Source: Dyella lipolytica (GTDB taxonomy: Bacteria > Pseudomonadota > Gammaproteobacteria > Xanthomonadales > Rhodanobacteraceae). From it: a stretch of DNA of 64,000 nt. Positions 1-8,190 of the stretch are shown here, in pieces (position 1 is the first letter of the stretch; each line of letters begins with the position of its first letter). The notes below the pieces were generated by a model. The model made no database searches and was not told the origin of the DNA. It was given only the letters and a program-made list of their open reading frames with translations. Where the stretch lies: assembly GCF_030160075.1 (NCBI RefSeq), contig NZ_BSNQ01000003.1:366625-430624 (forward strand). The letters are read 5' to 3'. The position numbers were made by a program, and so were the translations under genes.

Positions 1-52
1 GCCGGACATGATACGTGCTGGACGTAGTCATGACAACTGGCGGGCAGCTCGC

Positions 53-754
53 TTACCTGGTGGCCGCCGCTTCGCCGTAGCCGTCTAGCCTGGCCGCAAA
101 ACGCTGTTTTCGAGGCAAGTAGTCATTGTTAGGATCCAGGGAAAGCGCCACGTAGCGCGAGCGCCCAACGATTTCGTTACGCGGAAAAAAGCCGAAGTAA
201 CGCGAGTCCATGCTGTTGTCGCGATTGTCGCCTAACAACAAATATTGACCGGGAGGGACCGACACCGGACCGAAATCGCGCGCTTCGCTGGGACGGTAGA
301 GGGACAACCGGATAAGGTGCTGCATAACGCCCACCCGCTCGATCGCGTAGCGGGCCGGATCCTGCTGGTCGTCGTGGATGCCCTTTACCGCTGCGGGTGA
401 GTAGTTGGCCGCAACGCCGTTGACGTAAAGAACGTTCCCTCGCATGGCCACCTCGTCTCCGGGAATTCCGATCACTCGCTTCACCAGGCGCTCGCGCGCG
501 GCGTGCGAATCGAGCACAACGATGTCACCGCGCTGGGGATCGGCCAAGTGCAGCAGCGATATATGGGTAAGCGGTACACGGATGTCGTAGGCCGCTTTGT
601 CCACCACGATGCGGTCGCCGATCTGGATGGTGGGTTGCATCGAACCGGTCGGTACCACGCTCCAATCGGCCAGGGCGCTGCGGAACATGATCATGCAGAG
701 CATGAAGGTGATGAATCCTTTGTTCCTGGAAAGGAATTGCGTGAAGCCGCGCAT
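53..754 (-). CDS. S26 family signal peptidase I, small paralogue
   Basis: This is a membrane-bound serine/lysine leader peptidase that would cleave signal peptides on the periplasmic face. Counting from the start used here, an N-terminal membrane segment (residues about 13-29) precedes the Ser box VPTGSMQPT (nucleophile Ser38), the Lys box RLVKRVIGIPGD (Lys92) and the late box GDNRDNSMDSRYFG. At about 233 residues it is shorter than the second LepB at 20773. The start is uncertain: TTG at 811 and ATG at 787 are in frame, and the latter has AAGGA four bases before it. I chose ATG 754, which has AGGGG six bases before it. Its operon partners, if any, lie outside the window. It may serve a special substrate set, which is inference. 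Confidence 0.85.
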   Translation of the reverse strand: MRGFTQFLSRNKGFITFMLCMIMFRSALADWSVVPTGSMQPTIQIGDRIVVDKAAYDIRVPLTHISLLHLADPQRGDIVVLDSHAARERLVKRVIGIPGDEVAMRGNVLYVNGVAANYSPAAVKGIHDDQQDPARYAIERVGVMQHLIRLSLYRPSEARDFGPVSVPPGQYLLLGDNRDNSMDSRYFGFFPRNEIVGRSRYVALSLDPNNDYLPRKQRFAARLDGYGEAAATR

Positions 755-838
755 GGCATACCCCTGGGCTGTCGGTGGAGGGATCATTCGTTCCTTAGCA
801 AAGGTGGACAACGCAAGCGCCGTCTAGTTTCGCGGGGC

Positions 839-866
839 AAAAAAATGAGGCGGTGTTGCCACCGCC
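839..866 (-). terminator. Rho-independent terminator of ppsA
   Basis: On the minus strand a 7-bp GC stem (GGCGGTG/CACCGCC, loop GCAA) just after the ppsA stop is followed by TCA and a run of seven T. This is a classical intrinsic terminator and separates ppsA from the signal peptidase gene downstream. Confidence 0.8.
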
Positions 867-890
867 CCATCGCGTTACGTGCTGTTTCGA

Positions 891-3263
891 TCAGTCGGCT
901 TTGCGCTTGGCCAAACGTAGCCACGTGTCGACCACGGTATCTGGATTGAGCGACACCGATTCGATGCCTTGATCCATTAGCCACTCGGCCAGATCCGGAT
1001 GATCGGACGGGCCCTGGCCGCAGATGCCGACATATTTGTCGCGTTTGCGCGCGGTCTGGATGGCCATGGACAGCAGCTTCTTCACTGCCGGATCGCGTTC
1101 GTCGAACAAGTGGGCGACCACGCTGGAGTCGCGGTCCAGGCCCAAGGTGAGCTGGGTAAGGTCGTTCGAGCCGATCGAGAAGCCGTCGAAAATATCGAGG
1201 AATTCGTCAGCGAGAAGGGCGTTGGATGGCAGCTCGCACATCATGATGACCTTCAGATCGTGCTCGCCACGCTTCAGGCCGTTCTTGCCCAGCACGTCGA
1301 CCACTTTGCGACCTTCATCGAGCGTGCGCACGAACGGAATCATCACCCATACGTTGGTGAGACCCATCACTTCGCGCACGCGCTTGACGGCCTTGCATTC
1401 CAGGCCGAACGATTCGGCGAAACCGGCATCGACGTAACGACTGGCGCCGCGGTAGCCGATCATCGGGTTTTCTTCGTGCGGCTCGTAGCGCGAACCGCCG
1501 AGCAAGTTGGCGTATTCGTTGGACTTGAAGTCGGACAGGCGCACGATCACCGGCTTCGGATAGACCGATGCGGCGATGGTGGCGATGCCTTCGGCGAGAC
1601 GATCCACATAGAAACTCACCGGATCGGCATAGCCGGCGATGCGCGCGTCGATCTTTGCCTTGGTGTCGGCATCCTGCTTGCTGTATTCGAGCAAGGCCTT
1701 CGGATGCACGCCGATGTGGCTGGCGATGATCATCTCCAGGCGCGCCAGGCCGATGCCGGCATTGGGCAACATGCCGAAGTCGAATGCGCGTTCCGGGTTG
1801 GCGACGTTCATCATGATCTTGAGGGGCGCTTCGGGCATGGCTCCGAGGTCAGCGGTGACGCGATCGAACTTCAGCTGACCTTCGTAGATGGTGCCGGTGT
1901 CGCCTTCGGCGCAGGACACGGTTACGCCGAGCCCATCCGGAATCAAATCCAGCGCATTGCCTGTGCCGACCACGGCGGGCACGCCCAGCTCGCGCGCGAT
2001 GATCGCCGCGTGACAGGTACGACCACCGCGATTGGTGACGATGGCCGAAGCGCGCTTCATCACCGGCTCCCAATCGGGATCGGTCATGTCAGCAACGAGC
2101 ACGTCGCCCGGCTGCACCTTGTTCATGTCGGCGAGTGAGCGGATCACACGCGCCTTACCTGCACCGATCTTCTGGCCGATGGCACGGCCTTCGGCCAGCA
2201 CCTTGCCTTTCTCGTTGAGATGGAAGCGCTCAAGCTGCGTCGCGTGTGCGCGCGACTTCACCGTTTCCGGACGCGCCTGCACGATGTAGAGCTTGCCGGT
2301 GTTGCCGTCTTTCGCCCACTCGATGTCCATGGGACGGCCGTAGTGCTTTTCGATCACCAGCGCCTGCTTGGACAGTTCCTGCACGTCCGCATCGTTGATG
2401 CAGAAACGGTTGCGATCGGCGGCAGGCGTTTCTTCGATGCGCACACGCTCGCCCGGCTTGTTCGAATACACCATGCGCTGCTGCTTGGCGCCAAGGCTGC
2501 GGCGCAGCACGGCGGGCTTGCCTTCCCGTAGCGTGGGTTTGAAGACGTAAAACTCGTCAGGATTGACGGCGCCCTGTACCACCATCTCGCCCAGACCATA
2601 GCTGCCGGTGACGAACACCACATCGCGGAAGCCCGATTCGGTGTCGAGCGTGAACAGCACGCCAGAGGCGCCCACGTCCGAGCGCACCATCAGCTGCACG
2701 CCGGCGGAGAGGAACACGTCTTCGTGCTTGAATCCCTGATGTACGCGGTAGGCAATGGCGCGGTCGTTGTAAAGCGAGGCGAAGACTTCCTTGACCTTGT
2801 GCAACACGTCGTCGATGCCGACTACGTTGAGGAAGGTTTCCTGCTGGCCGGCGAAGGAGGCGTCCGGCAGATCTTCGGCGGTGGCGGAGGAGCGCACGGC
2901 GACGGCGATATTGTCGCTGCCGGCGTCCTTGCACAGCTTGACGTAGGCCTCGCGGATGGCTTGTTCGAGTTCGGCGGGCAGGGCGGTGTCGACGATCCAG
3001 CCACGGATTTCCTTGCCGCCGGCGACCAGCGCGTCGACGTCATCGACATCTAGCGTGACCAGTCGTTCGGCGATGCGCTTGGCTAGACCGCTTTTTTCGA
3101 GGTATTGCTGGAAGGCGTCCGCCGTCGTGGCAAAACCGCCGGGCACGGAAACCCCTAGCTGGGCCAGGTTGCCGATCATCTCGCCGAGCGACGCATTTTT
3201 ACCGCCGACCTTGCCAAGGTCAGTCATGCGCAGTTGGTCGAGCCAAAGCACCAGATCGTTCAA
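891..3263 (-). CDS. ppsA: Phosphoenolpyruvate synthase
   Basis: The enzyme makes PEP from pyruvate and ATP, giving AMP and phosphate, for gluconeogenesis in the cytoplasm. The 790-residue length matches the family. The N-terminal ATP/pyruvate-binding domain spans about residues 1-340. The swivelling phosphohistidine domain carries GGRTCHAA with catalytic His418. The C-terminal PEP-binding barrel ends with the catalytic Cys region [10 protein letters not shown]. It is divergent from ppsR at 3488, the bifunctional kinase/phosphotransferase that controls this enzyme. The shared 224-bp spacer holds nested inverted repeats. The ATG follows a GGGAGTCTCC-type stretch on the minus strand. A terminator follows the stop. 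Confidence 0.97.
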   Translation of the reverse strand: MNDLVLWLDQLRMTDLGKVGGKNASLGEMIGNLAQLGVSVPGGFATTADAFQQYLEKSGLAKRIAERLVTLDVDDVDALVAGGKEIRGWIVDTALPAELEQAIREAYVKLCKDAGSDNIAVAVRSSATAEDLPDASFAGQQETFLNVVGIDDVLHKVKEVFASLYNDRAIAYRVHQGFKHEDVFLSAGVQLMVRSDVGASGVLFTLDTESGFRDVVFVTGSYGLGEMVVQGAVNPDEFYVFKPTLREGKPAVLRRSLGAKQQRMVYSNKPGERVRIEETPAADRNRFCINDADVQELSKQALVIEKHYGRPMDIEWAKDGNTGKLYIVQARPETVKSRAHATQLERFHLNEKGKVLAEGRAIGQKIGAGKARVIRSLADMNKVQPGDVLVADMTDPDWEPVMKRASAIVTNRGGRTCHAAIIARELGVPAVVGTGNALDLIPDGLGVTVSCAEGDTGTIYEGQLKFDRVTADLGAMPEAPLKIMMNVANPERAFDFGMLPNAGIGLARLEMIIASHIGVHPKALLEYSKQDADTKAKIDARIAGYADPVSFYVDRLAEGIATIAASVYPKPVIVRLSDFKSNEYANLLGGSRYEPHEENPMIGYRGASRYVDAGFAESFGLECKAVKRVREVMGLTNVWVMIPFVRTLDEGRKVVDVLGKNGLKRGEHDLKVIMMCELPSNALLADEFLDIFDGFSIGSNDLTQLTLGLDRDSSVVAHLFDERDPAVKKLLSMAIQTARKRDKYVGICGQGPSDHPDLAEWLMDQGIESVSLNPDTVVDTWLRLAKRKAD

Positions 3264-3327
3264 GGGAGTCTCCTCAAGAGCTCGTCATACATGGCTGGGG
3301 GCGGCACGGGGGAAACGGGCCGCACAA

Positions 3328-3407
3328 GACTGGTATTGTCCGCTGCCGATGGTGCGCGGCACAAGAAGACCATTGCGCCTTCGTGCCGCGCCAACTGCAT
3401 ACCAGTC
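3328..3407. promoter_or_regulatory. Nested inverted repeats in the ppsA/ppsR spacer
   Basis: An outer perfect 9-bp pair (GACTGGTAT at 3328-3336, ATACCAGTC at 3399-3407) encloses an inner perfect 9-bp pair (GCGCGGCAC at 3354-3362, GTGCCGCGC at 3383-3391). The inner loop contains a further GAAG/CTTC pair at 3365-3368 and 3379-3382. The whole unit is 80 bp and would fold as a branched hairpin in RNA from either strand, or could hold palindromic protein sites. It lies 65-145 bp upstream of ppsA and 80-160 bp upstream of ppsR. Which transcript contains it is not known. Confidence 0.6.
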
Positions 3408-3487
3408 AGGTGTTGGTCAAGCAAAGACAGGTTTGCGTGCTTGAGATATGGTGCAAGGCAGGAACCTTCCCAACCCACGGATCCAGC

Positions 3488-4303
3488 ATGCAGCGCTCGG
3501 TTTTTTTCATCTCCGATTCGACTGGTATTACCGCCGAGACGATCGGAAACAGCATCCTCGCTCAGTTCGAGGGGGTGCAGTTCGAAAAGCATCGCCTGCC
3601 ATTTATCGACGACCCGCACAAAGCCGAGACGGCCGCGCTGCGAATCAAGACCCGTTACGCGCAAAGCGGGCAACGTCCGATCGTGGTCAATACGATGGCC
3701 GACTCCAATTTGTGCGAGATCGTCGCAACCAGCGGCGCGCTGATACTGGATGTGTTCGCGCCGTTTATCGGCCCGCTCGAAGACGAACTGGGAACCCGTC
3801 ATTCCGGCGCCGTCAACCGTTCCCACGGTCTGGTGGATTTCGCCAAGTACGAGGCGCGTATCAACGCCACTAATTACGCGTTGAGCCACGACGATGGCAT
3901 CGACGTGGACTACGCACAGGCCGATCTGATCCTTATAGGCGTGTCGCGCTCGGGCAAAACGCCAACCTGCTTGTACATGGCCTTGCATTACGGCGTGAGC
4001 GCCGCCAATTACCCGTTGACCGACGAAGATCTGGAAAAGCTCGAACTACCCTCGCGCTTGCGCAACTACAAGCAACGCCTGTTCGGCCTGACCATTGAAC
4101 CTGAACGCCTGGCGCAGATTCGCGAACAGCGGCGCCCAGGCAGCCGTTATGCCACGCTAAAGCAATGCCGGTGGGAGCTGGAGCAGGCGGATCGGCTGAT
4201 GCGTCAGGCCGGTATTCCGTCTCTCAACACAACGCACGTTTCGATCGAAGAGATTGCGAGCAAAATCTTCGATCAGTTCGGTATCGAAAAAACCATGTTC
4301 TGA
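3488..4303 (+). CDS. ppsR: PEP synthase regulatory kinase/pyrophosphorylase
   Basis: This DUF299 protein inactivates PEP synthase by ADP-dependent phosphorylation of a threonine and reactivates it by phosphate-dependent dephosphorylation. The 271-residue product begins with the family signature RSVFFISDSTGITAET and carries the P-loop GVSRSGKTPT at residues 151-160. A longer in-frame extension upstream lacks family similarity, so the ATG at 3488 is used. It is divergent from its presumed target ppsA, an arrangement common in proteobacteria. A DUF1249 gene follows after 23 bp, probably co-transcribed. Confidence 0.95.
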   Translation: MQRSVFFISDSTGITAETIGNSILAQFEGVQFEKHRLPFIDDPHKAETAALRIKTRYAQSGQRPIVVNTMADSNLCEIVATSGALILDVFAPFIGPLEDELGTRHSGAVNRSHGLVDFAKYEARINATNYALSHDDGIDVDYAQADLILIGVSRSGKTPTCLYMALHYGVSAANYPLTDEDLEKLELPSRLRNYKQRLFGLTIEPERLAQIREQRRPGSRYATLKQCRWELEQADRLMRQAGIPSLNTTHVSIEEIASKIFDQFGIEKTMF

Positions 4304-4326
4304 GCGATAGAGGTTTCCGTACACCC

Positions 4327-4791
4327 ATGAGTGCCGTGCTCGACCGCCGTACTGCCCTGTTACCGGGACGCTTCGAGTTCCTGATGGGCCTTTATGCCGA
4401 AAACTACCATCGGCTGACGCGCCTATTTGCGCCGCAGCAGCTTGCCTTGGGCGATTACGTGTCGGATGTGGACGACGGCCTGCCGGTGCACCTCGTGGTG
4501 CAAGAGTGCCATCCGTACACGCTCGAGCTGGAACTTACTTATGGGTTTGTCGATGCGCAGACGGGTCGCCGTGCACCGTCTGCGCAACTGCGTGTCTACA
4601 ACGATGCGCATGTCGCCGAGGCATTGCATTGCCACCCGGGACGACACCTGTGGCAAGTGCTTGGGCCGTTTACGCCAGCACACACCGTGTTCCAGCACCG
4701 GCTGCAAATGAACAGCTTCTTGGCGCGATGGCTGGAATACCTGGCCGAGCAGGGGCACTCGTCCGGCACGCTGGAACGCGCGGTGAAATAG
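4327..4791 (+). CDS. DUF1249 family protein (YqiB-like)
   Basis: This is a 154-residue soluble protein of unknown function. The pattern of an N-terminal MGLYAENYHRL segment, a central ECHPYTLELELTY strand, the RVYNDAHVAEAL motif and a C-terminal NSFLARWLEYL helix fits the DUF1249/YqiB family. The start ATG lies 23 bp after ppsR, so it is probably in the same transcript. No catalytic motif is evident and no function is assigned. Confidence 0.85.
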   Translation: MSAVLDRRTALLPGRFEFLMGLYAENYHRLTRLFAPQQLALGDYVSDVDDGLPVHLVVQECHPYTLELELTYGFVDAQTGRRAPSAQLRVYNDAHVAEALHCHPGRHLWQVLGPFTPAHTVFQHRLQMNSFLARWLEYLAEQGHSSGTLERAVK

Positions 4792-4806
4792 TCGTTCGAC
4801 GGGCAA

Positions 4807-4833
4807 CAAAAAAGCCCGCGAGGCAGCGGGCTT
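4807..4833 (-). terminator. Intrinsic terminator of the tRNA operon (possibly bidirectional)
   Basis: An 8-bp stem AAGCCCGC/GCGGGCTT with a six-base loop lies between the convergent DUF1249 gene and the tRNA cluster. On the minus strand it runs into a six-to-seven-base T tract, so it mainly ends the Ala-Glu-Asp tRNA transcript. On the plus strand only a short CTTCTT follows, giving weaker termination of the ppsR operon. Confidence 0.8.
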
Positions 4834-4860
4834 CTTGCGAAGACGATCGTTATAAAAAAA

Positions 4861-4937
4861 TGGCGGAGCGGACGGGACTCGAACCCGCGACCTCCGGCGT
4901 GACAGGCCAGCATTCTAACCGACTGAACTACCGCTCC
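4861..4937 (-). tRNA. tRNA-Asp (GTC)
   Basis: A 77-nt cloverleaf on the minus strand has acceptor stem GGAGCGG/CCGCTCC, discriminator G and encoded CCA. The D arm has AGTTCAGTCGGTTAGAAT. The anticodon loop is CTGTCAC with anticodon GTC, and the T arm contains GGTTCGAGTCC. It is the last gene of the Ala-Glu-Asp operon. Confidence 0.97.
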
Positions 4938-4995
4938 GCGTTGTACAACGTTCCAGCGACCTCACACACTAAGTCCTTTTCCAATTCGCTTGAAT

Positions 4996-5071
4996 TGGCG
5001 TCCCCACGGGGATTCGAACCCCGGTCGCCACCGTGAAAGGGTGATGTCCTAGGCCTCTAGACGATGGGGAC
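4996..5071 (-). tRNA. tRNA-Glu (TTC)
   Basis: A 76-nt minus-strand cloverleaf has acceptor GTCCCCA/TGGGGAC, encoded CCA, T arm GGTTCGAATCC and anticodon loop CTTTCAC, giving anticodon TTC. It is the middle gene of a three-tRNA operon read towards lower coordinates. Confidence 0.97.
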
Positions 5072-5079
5072 GTATGTGT

Positions 5080-5155
5080 TGGTGGAGCCAGGCGGGATCG
5101 AACCGCCGACCTCCTGCATGCCATGCAGGCGCTCTCCCAGCTGAGCTATGGCCCC
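5080..5155 (-). tRNA. tRNA-Ala (GGC)
   Basis: A 76-nt minus-strand cloverleaf has acceptor GGGGCCA/TGGCTCC, discriminator A and encoded CCA. The anticodon stem CCTGC/GCAGG closes loop ATGGCAT, giving anticodon GGC. It is the first gene of the tRNA operon and ends only 8 bp before tRNA-Glu. Confidence 0.97.
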
Positions 5156-5172
5156 GCCGCTGGAAGCCAGAA

Positions 5173-5201
5173 AGAATAGGGTGGTACCTGAATTCCGTCA
5201 A
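5173..5201 (-). promoter_or_regulatory. sigma70 promoter of the Ala-Glu-Asp tRNA operon
   Basis: On the minus strand a -35 box TTGACG (5196-5201) and a -10 box TATTCT (5173-5178) are separated by exactly 17 bp. The predicted start is near 5166, about 11 bp before the first tRNA base. This is the best housekeeping promoter seen in the window. Confidence 0.8.
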
Positions 5202-5316
5202 GCGATTTTTGGAAAAAAACACGCTGACAGATGAATCGAGTCCCTCCCTTTATCGTGCCCAGCCGGTATGCCGCTTCGGTTTAAGCTGTCGTCGAGACAC
5301 GGACGCGAGGAAGGGC

Positions 5317-7077
5317 ATGCACGATATCGGTTTTATCCGCGACCTTGCGCTCGTCATGCTGGTGGCTGGCACGACAACGGTGCTGTTCCAGCTCCTGCGA
5401 TTGCCCGTATTGCCTGGCTACATCCTGGCAGGTGTGGTGATCGGCCCGCATACACCGGGTGTGCTGGTGGCCGATCCGCGCACGATCGGAGATATCTCCA
5501 ATCTCGGTGTCGTCCTGCTGATGTTCACGCTGGGGCTCGAGTTCAGCGTACGCAAGTTGCGCCAGGTGGGCGGCGCGTTGCTGCTTGTTACGGTGATCGA
5601 GGTCGGGTTCATGTTGTGGGTCGGCTATGGGCTGGGCCTGCTGTTCGGCTGGGGCAGCAGAAATGCCTTGTTTCTTGGCGCGATCATGGCCCTGTCTTCG
5701 ACCATGGTGGCTACGCGCACTTTGATGGAAGGCGGTCTGAGGCAATGGCCCTTCGCGCGGCTGGTAGTCGGCATGCTGGTGGCCGAGGACATGCTGACCA
5801 TTGTGATTTTGACCTTGCTCACTGCCGTCGCTATCAGCGGAACCGTGCAAACCGGGGCGGCTCTCAGCCTCATCGGGCACCTGGGTTTGTTTGTCATTGC
5901 AGGCATGATCGTCGGGCTGCTGCTATTGCCGCGACTGGTCGACTACATCGCGCATTTTGATCGTGACGAAACGCTGCTCGTTAGTGTGCTCGGCATCTGT
6001 TTTGGTGCGAGCTTGCTTGCCCAGTGGCTCGGTTTCAGCGGTGCTTTGGGGGCTTTTTTGGCAGGTGCCGTCGTTGCGGAGGCACGCAATGCGCCGCGTG
6101 TCGTGCATCTTGTCGAGCCGTTGCGCGATATGTTCGCTGCGCTGTTTTTCGTCGCCATTGGCCTGAAGATCGACCCGACGCAACTCGCACACTACGCCTT
6201 GCCGGCAGTGCTCATTGCGTTGACGGTGATGATCGGCAAAAGCGTGGTCTGCACCGTGGGTGTGTTTTTCATAGGACACGATCCACGCACTTCTTTGCGC
6301 ACCGGACTTTGCATGGCGCAGATCGGCGAGTTTTCCTTTGTGATCGCCACACTGGGGCTGACACTTGGTGCGATCAACGACTTTATCTATCCGATCGCCG
6401 TCGCTGCCGCACTGATTTGCATGCTCGCTTCACCCTATTTGCTTCGCTCTACCGATCTGCTCGCGCGTGCTGGACGGCGCACTCTGCCTCGGCCTCTGCG
6501 ATTGCTGGTGAGCAGCTACAGCGGGTGGCTGGAGAACCTTCGTCCCGTCGAGGAGAACGCCACGTTGGCGGCGATGTTTCGCCGACTGCTGTGGCACATC
6601 GCCGTGAACGTGGCGCTAGTGGTGACGTTGTTCGTCATCGGCGCTTACGTGAATGCACATAACGCAGACTGGTTCGAGCGCTTGGGACTTGGGCTTGATC
6701 TGCGTCACTCGGTCATCTGGGCAAGTGCTCTGTTCTTGTCATTGCCGCTGCTGATCGCGGTGTACCGCAAAGCGGAGGCTCTTGGCATGTTGCTGGCCGA
6801 GCTAGGTATCAGGGAGAGCCTCGCCGGGGGATATACGCAAGCCATCCGGCAGGTTCTTGCGAAGATGATCCCATTGGCGACTCTAATGGCCCTGGCGATT
6901 CTGGTCAGTGTGCTGAGCTCTGCGATTTTGCCGCCGCGTGGCGTAGCGCTATCTCTCATCGCCGTGTCCGTAGCCCTCGCTATCGTGCTTTGGCGCGGGA
7001 TGGTCAAGCTGCATGCGCGATTGCAGGCTGCATTGCGTGAAACCCTGGAAAAGCCGTCATCTGCCGGTCACGAATGA
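5317..7077 (+). CDS. CPA2 family monovalent cation:proton antiporter
   Basis: This 586-residue inner-membrane protein belongs to the Kef/CPA2 exchangers, which swap K+ or Na+ for protons. About twelve hydrophobic segments fill residues 1-390, with family-like stretches GYILAGVVIGPHTPG and LGFSGALGAFLAGAVVAE. Unlike KefB/KefC, no Rossmann (RCK/TrkA-N) domain follows. The last 190 residues instead have three or four more membrane spans and a basic tail. The start ATG has a GAGGAAGGG ribosome site, and the longer upstream in-frame extension runs through tRNA sequence and is not coding. The ion is not predictable from sequence. Confidence 0.88.
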   Translation: MHDIGFIRDLALVMLVAGTTTVLFQLLRLPVLPGYILAGVVIGPHTPGVLVADPRTIGDISNLGVVLLMFTLGLEFSVRKLRQVGGALLLVTVIEVGFMLWVGYGLGLLFGWGSRNALFLGAIMALSSTMVATRTLMEGGLRQWPFARLVVGMLVAEDMLTIVILTLLTAVAISGTVQTGAALSLIGHLGLFVIAGMIVGLLLLPRLVDYIAHFDRDETLLVSVLGICFGASLLAQWLGFSGALGAFLAGAVVAEARNAPRVVHLVEPLRDMFAALFFVAIGLKIDPTQLAHYALPAVLIALTVMIGKSVVCTVGVFFIGHDPRTSLRTGLCMAQIGEFSFVIATLGLTLGAINDFIYPIAVAAALICMLASPYLLRSTDLLARAGRRTLPRPLRLLVSSYSGWLENLRPVEENATLAAMFRRLLWHIAVNVALVVTLFVIGAYVNAHNADWFERLGLGLDLRHSVIWASALFLSLPLLIAVYRKAEALGMLLAELGIRESLAGGYTQAIRQVLAKMIPLATLMALAILVSVLSSAILPPRGVALSLIAVSVALAIVLWRGMVKLHARLQAALRETLEKPSSAGHE

Positions 7078-7111
7078 AGCTGAATGAGAAGCCGCGCACA
7101 CTCATGCGGCT

Positions 7112-7137
7112 GAACCTTTATCCTGGCTGATGGTCAA
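7112..7137 (+). promoter_or_regulatory. Candidate sigma-E promoter for the FKBP gene
   Basis: GAACCT (7112-7117), 15 bp, then GTCAA (7133-7137) resembles the extracytoplasmic-stress promoter pattern GGAACTT-N15/16-GTCAA/TCTGA, with one mismatch in the -35 core. It would start a leader of roughly 105 nt. In E. coli the periplasmic FKBP gene fkpA is under sigma-E, which makes the site plausible. It is weaker than the site before rpoE. Confidence 0.4.
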
Positions 7138-7249
7138 TTACCAAACGTCGTTGCCAAGACCGGACAGGACACCGCACAATGCGGGGCCAGCCTCCATTTG
7201 GGGGAGGTCCGGCCGGCTCGCCGGCATATCCATTACGAGGGAGTTCCAA

Positions 7250-8035
7250 ATGAAGCATTTTCTGCGACCCACGCTGACGGCGGCCGCGCTGGCTGTAGCG
7301 CTGGGCATGACTGCTGGCGCGCAGGCCCAGACGTCCACCACCGGTACCGGTACGTACGACAAGGCCAAGGCCAGCCAGATTCTTGGTTACCAGTTAGTTG
7401 GACAGATTCCTGCCCCGATGCGCGGGATGGTGGATCCGGCGGCTGTCGGTCAGGCCGTTACCGCTGCGTTGTCCGGCCAAAAGCCGACCATTTCCGACGC
7501 CGAAGCAGAGACGGTGTGGAAGAACTTCGTGACGCAGGCGCAAGCCAAAGGCAAGCAGGAATACGACACTTTCTCGGCGAAGAACAAAGCCGAGGGCGAC
7601 GCTTTCCTGGCCAAGAACAAGAAGGCTGCTGGCGTGAAGACCACGGCTTCGGGCCTGCAGTACCAGGTGCTTTCGCAAGGCACGGGCGCACGTCCGGGTC
7701 CGAATGACACGGTCAAGATCGACTACTCCGGTTCCTTCCTGAATGGCGATGTTTTCGACGCGTCGTCGAAGCACAACCCGCCTGGACCGGCCTCGATCCC
7801 GCTGGCCCGCGTGATTCCGGGTTTCCGCGAAGGTCTGCAGCTGATGCAGGTTGGCGGTCATTACAAGCTCTTCATTCCGGCGAACCTCGCCTATGGCGCT
7901 GAGCCGCAGAGCCAGTTCCCGCCGAATGAAACGTTGATCTTCGACGTGACGCTGATCAGCACCGGTCCGACCGCAGCAGGCGCGGCGCCTCAGCAGGGCG
8001 CTCCGGGTGGCGGCGAAGCCGGCGGCGGGCAGTAA
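7250..8035 (+). CDS. Periplasmic FKBP-type peptidyl-prolyl isomerase
   Basis: This is a probable folding helper in the periplasm, similar to FkpA/Mip. A signal peptide (basic MKHFLRP, hydrophobic core, cut after AQA near residue 26) is followed by an N-terminal FKBP_N dimerisation region (about 30-125, KASQILGYQLVGQIP). The isomerase domain (about 135-245) contains DTVKIDYSGSFLNGDVFDAS, VIPGFREGLQLM and FIPANLAYG. The tail is glycine-rich. The ATG at 7250 is preferred because the signal peptide begins there. A strong terminator follows. The gene stands alone. Confidence 0.93.
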   Translation: MKHFLRPTLTAAALAVALGMTAGAQAQTSTTGTGTYDKAKASQILGYQLVGQIPAPMRGMVDPAAVGQAVTAALSGQKPTISDAEAETVWKNFVTQAQAKGKQEYDTFSAKNKAEGDAFLAKNKKAAGVKTTASGLQYQVLSQGTGARPGPNDTVKIDYSGSFLNGDVFDASSKHNPPGPASIPLARVIPGFREGLQLMQVGGHYKLFIPANLAYGAEPQSQFPPNETLIFDVTLISTGPTAAGAAPQQGAPGGGEAGGGQ

Positions 8036-8067
8036 TTACTAGCACGCATCGCGGGTAGTACACCGAG

Positions 8068-8100
8068 CAGGGCGCGAAGCAATTCGCGCCCTGTTTCTTT
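8068..8100 (+). terminator. Intrinsic terminator after the FKBP gene
   Basis: An 11-bp perfect stem CAGGGCGCGAA/TTCGCGCCCTG with a four-base loop is followed by TTTCTTT. It is placed 33 bp after the stop codon and isolates the gene from ugd. Confidence 0.85.
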
Positions 8101-8190
8101 CAGTGCATTCCGCGCATGGATCCCTGACACTGGGGTTTCTTATATGCCCTGCTAGAATCGGCGGCCACAAACGAGGCTGTGATCCCATAG

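Noticed and set aside
999-2138. 379-codon plus-strand frame opposite ppsA
   Set aside because: The ppsA reading is complete and motif-bearing, and this frame is a compositional shadow.
8100-8190. sigma70 promoter for ugd
   Set aside because: TAGAAT is a fair -10, but no -35 lies at 16-18 bp; the nearest CTGACA is 23 bp away.
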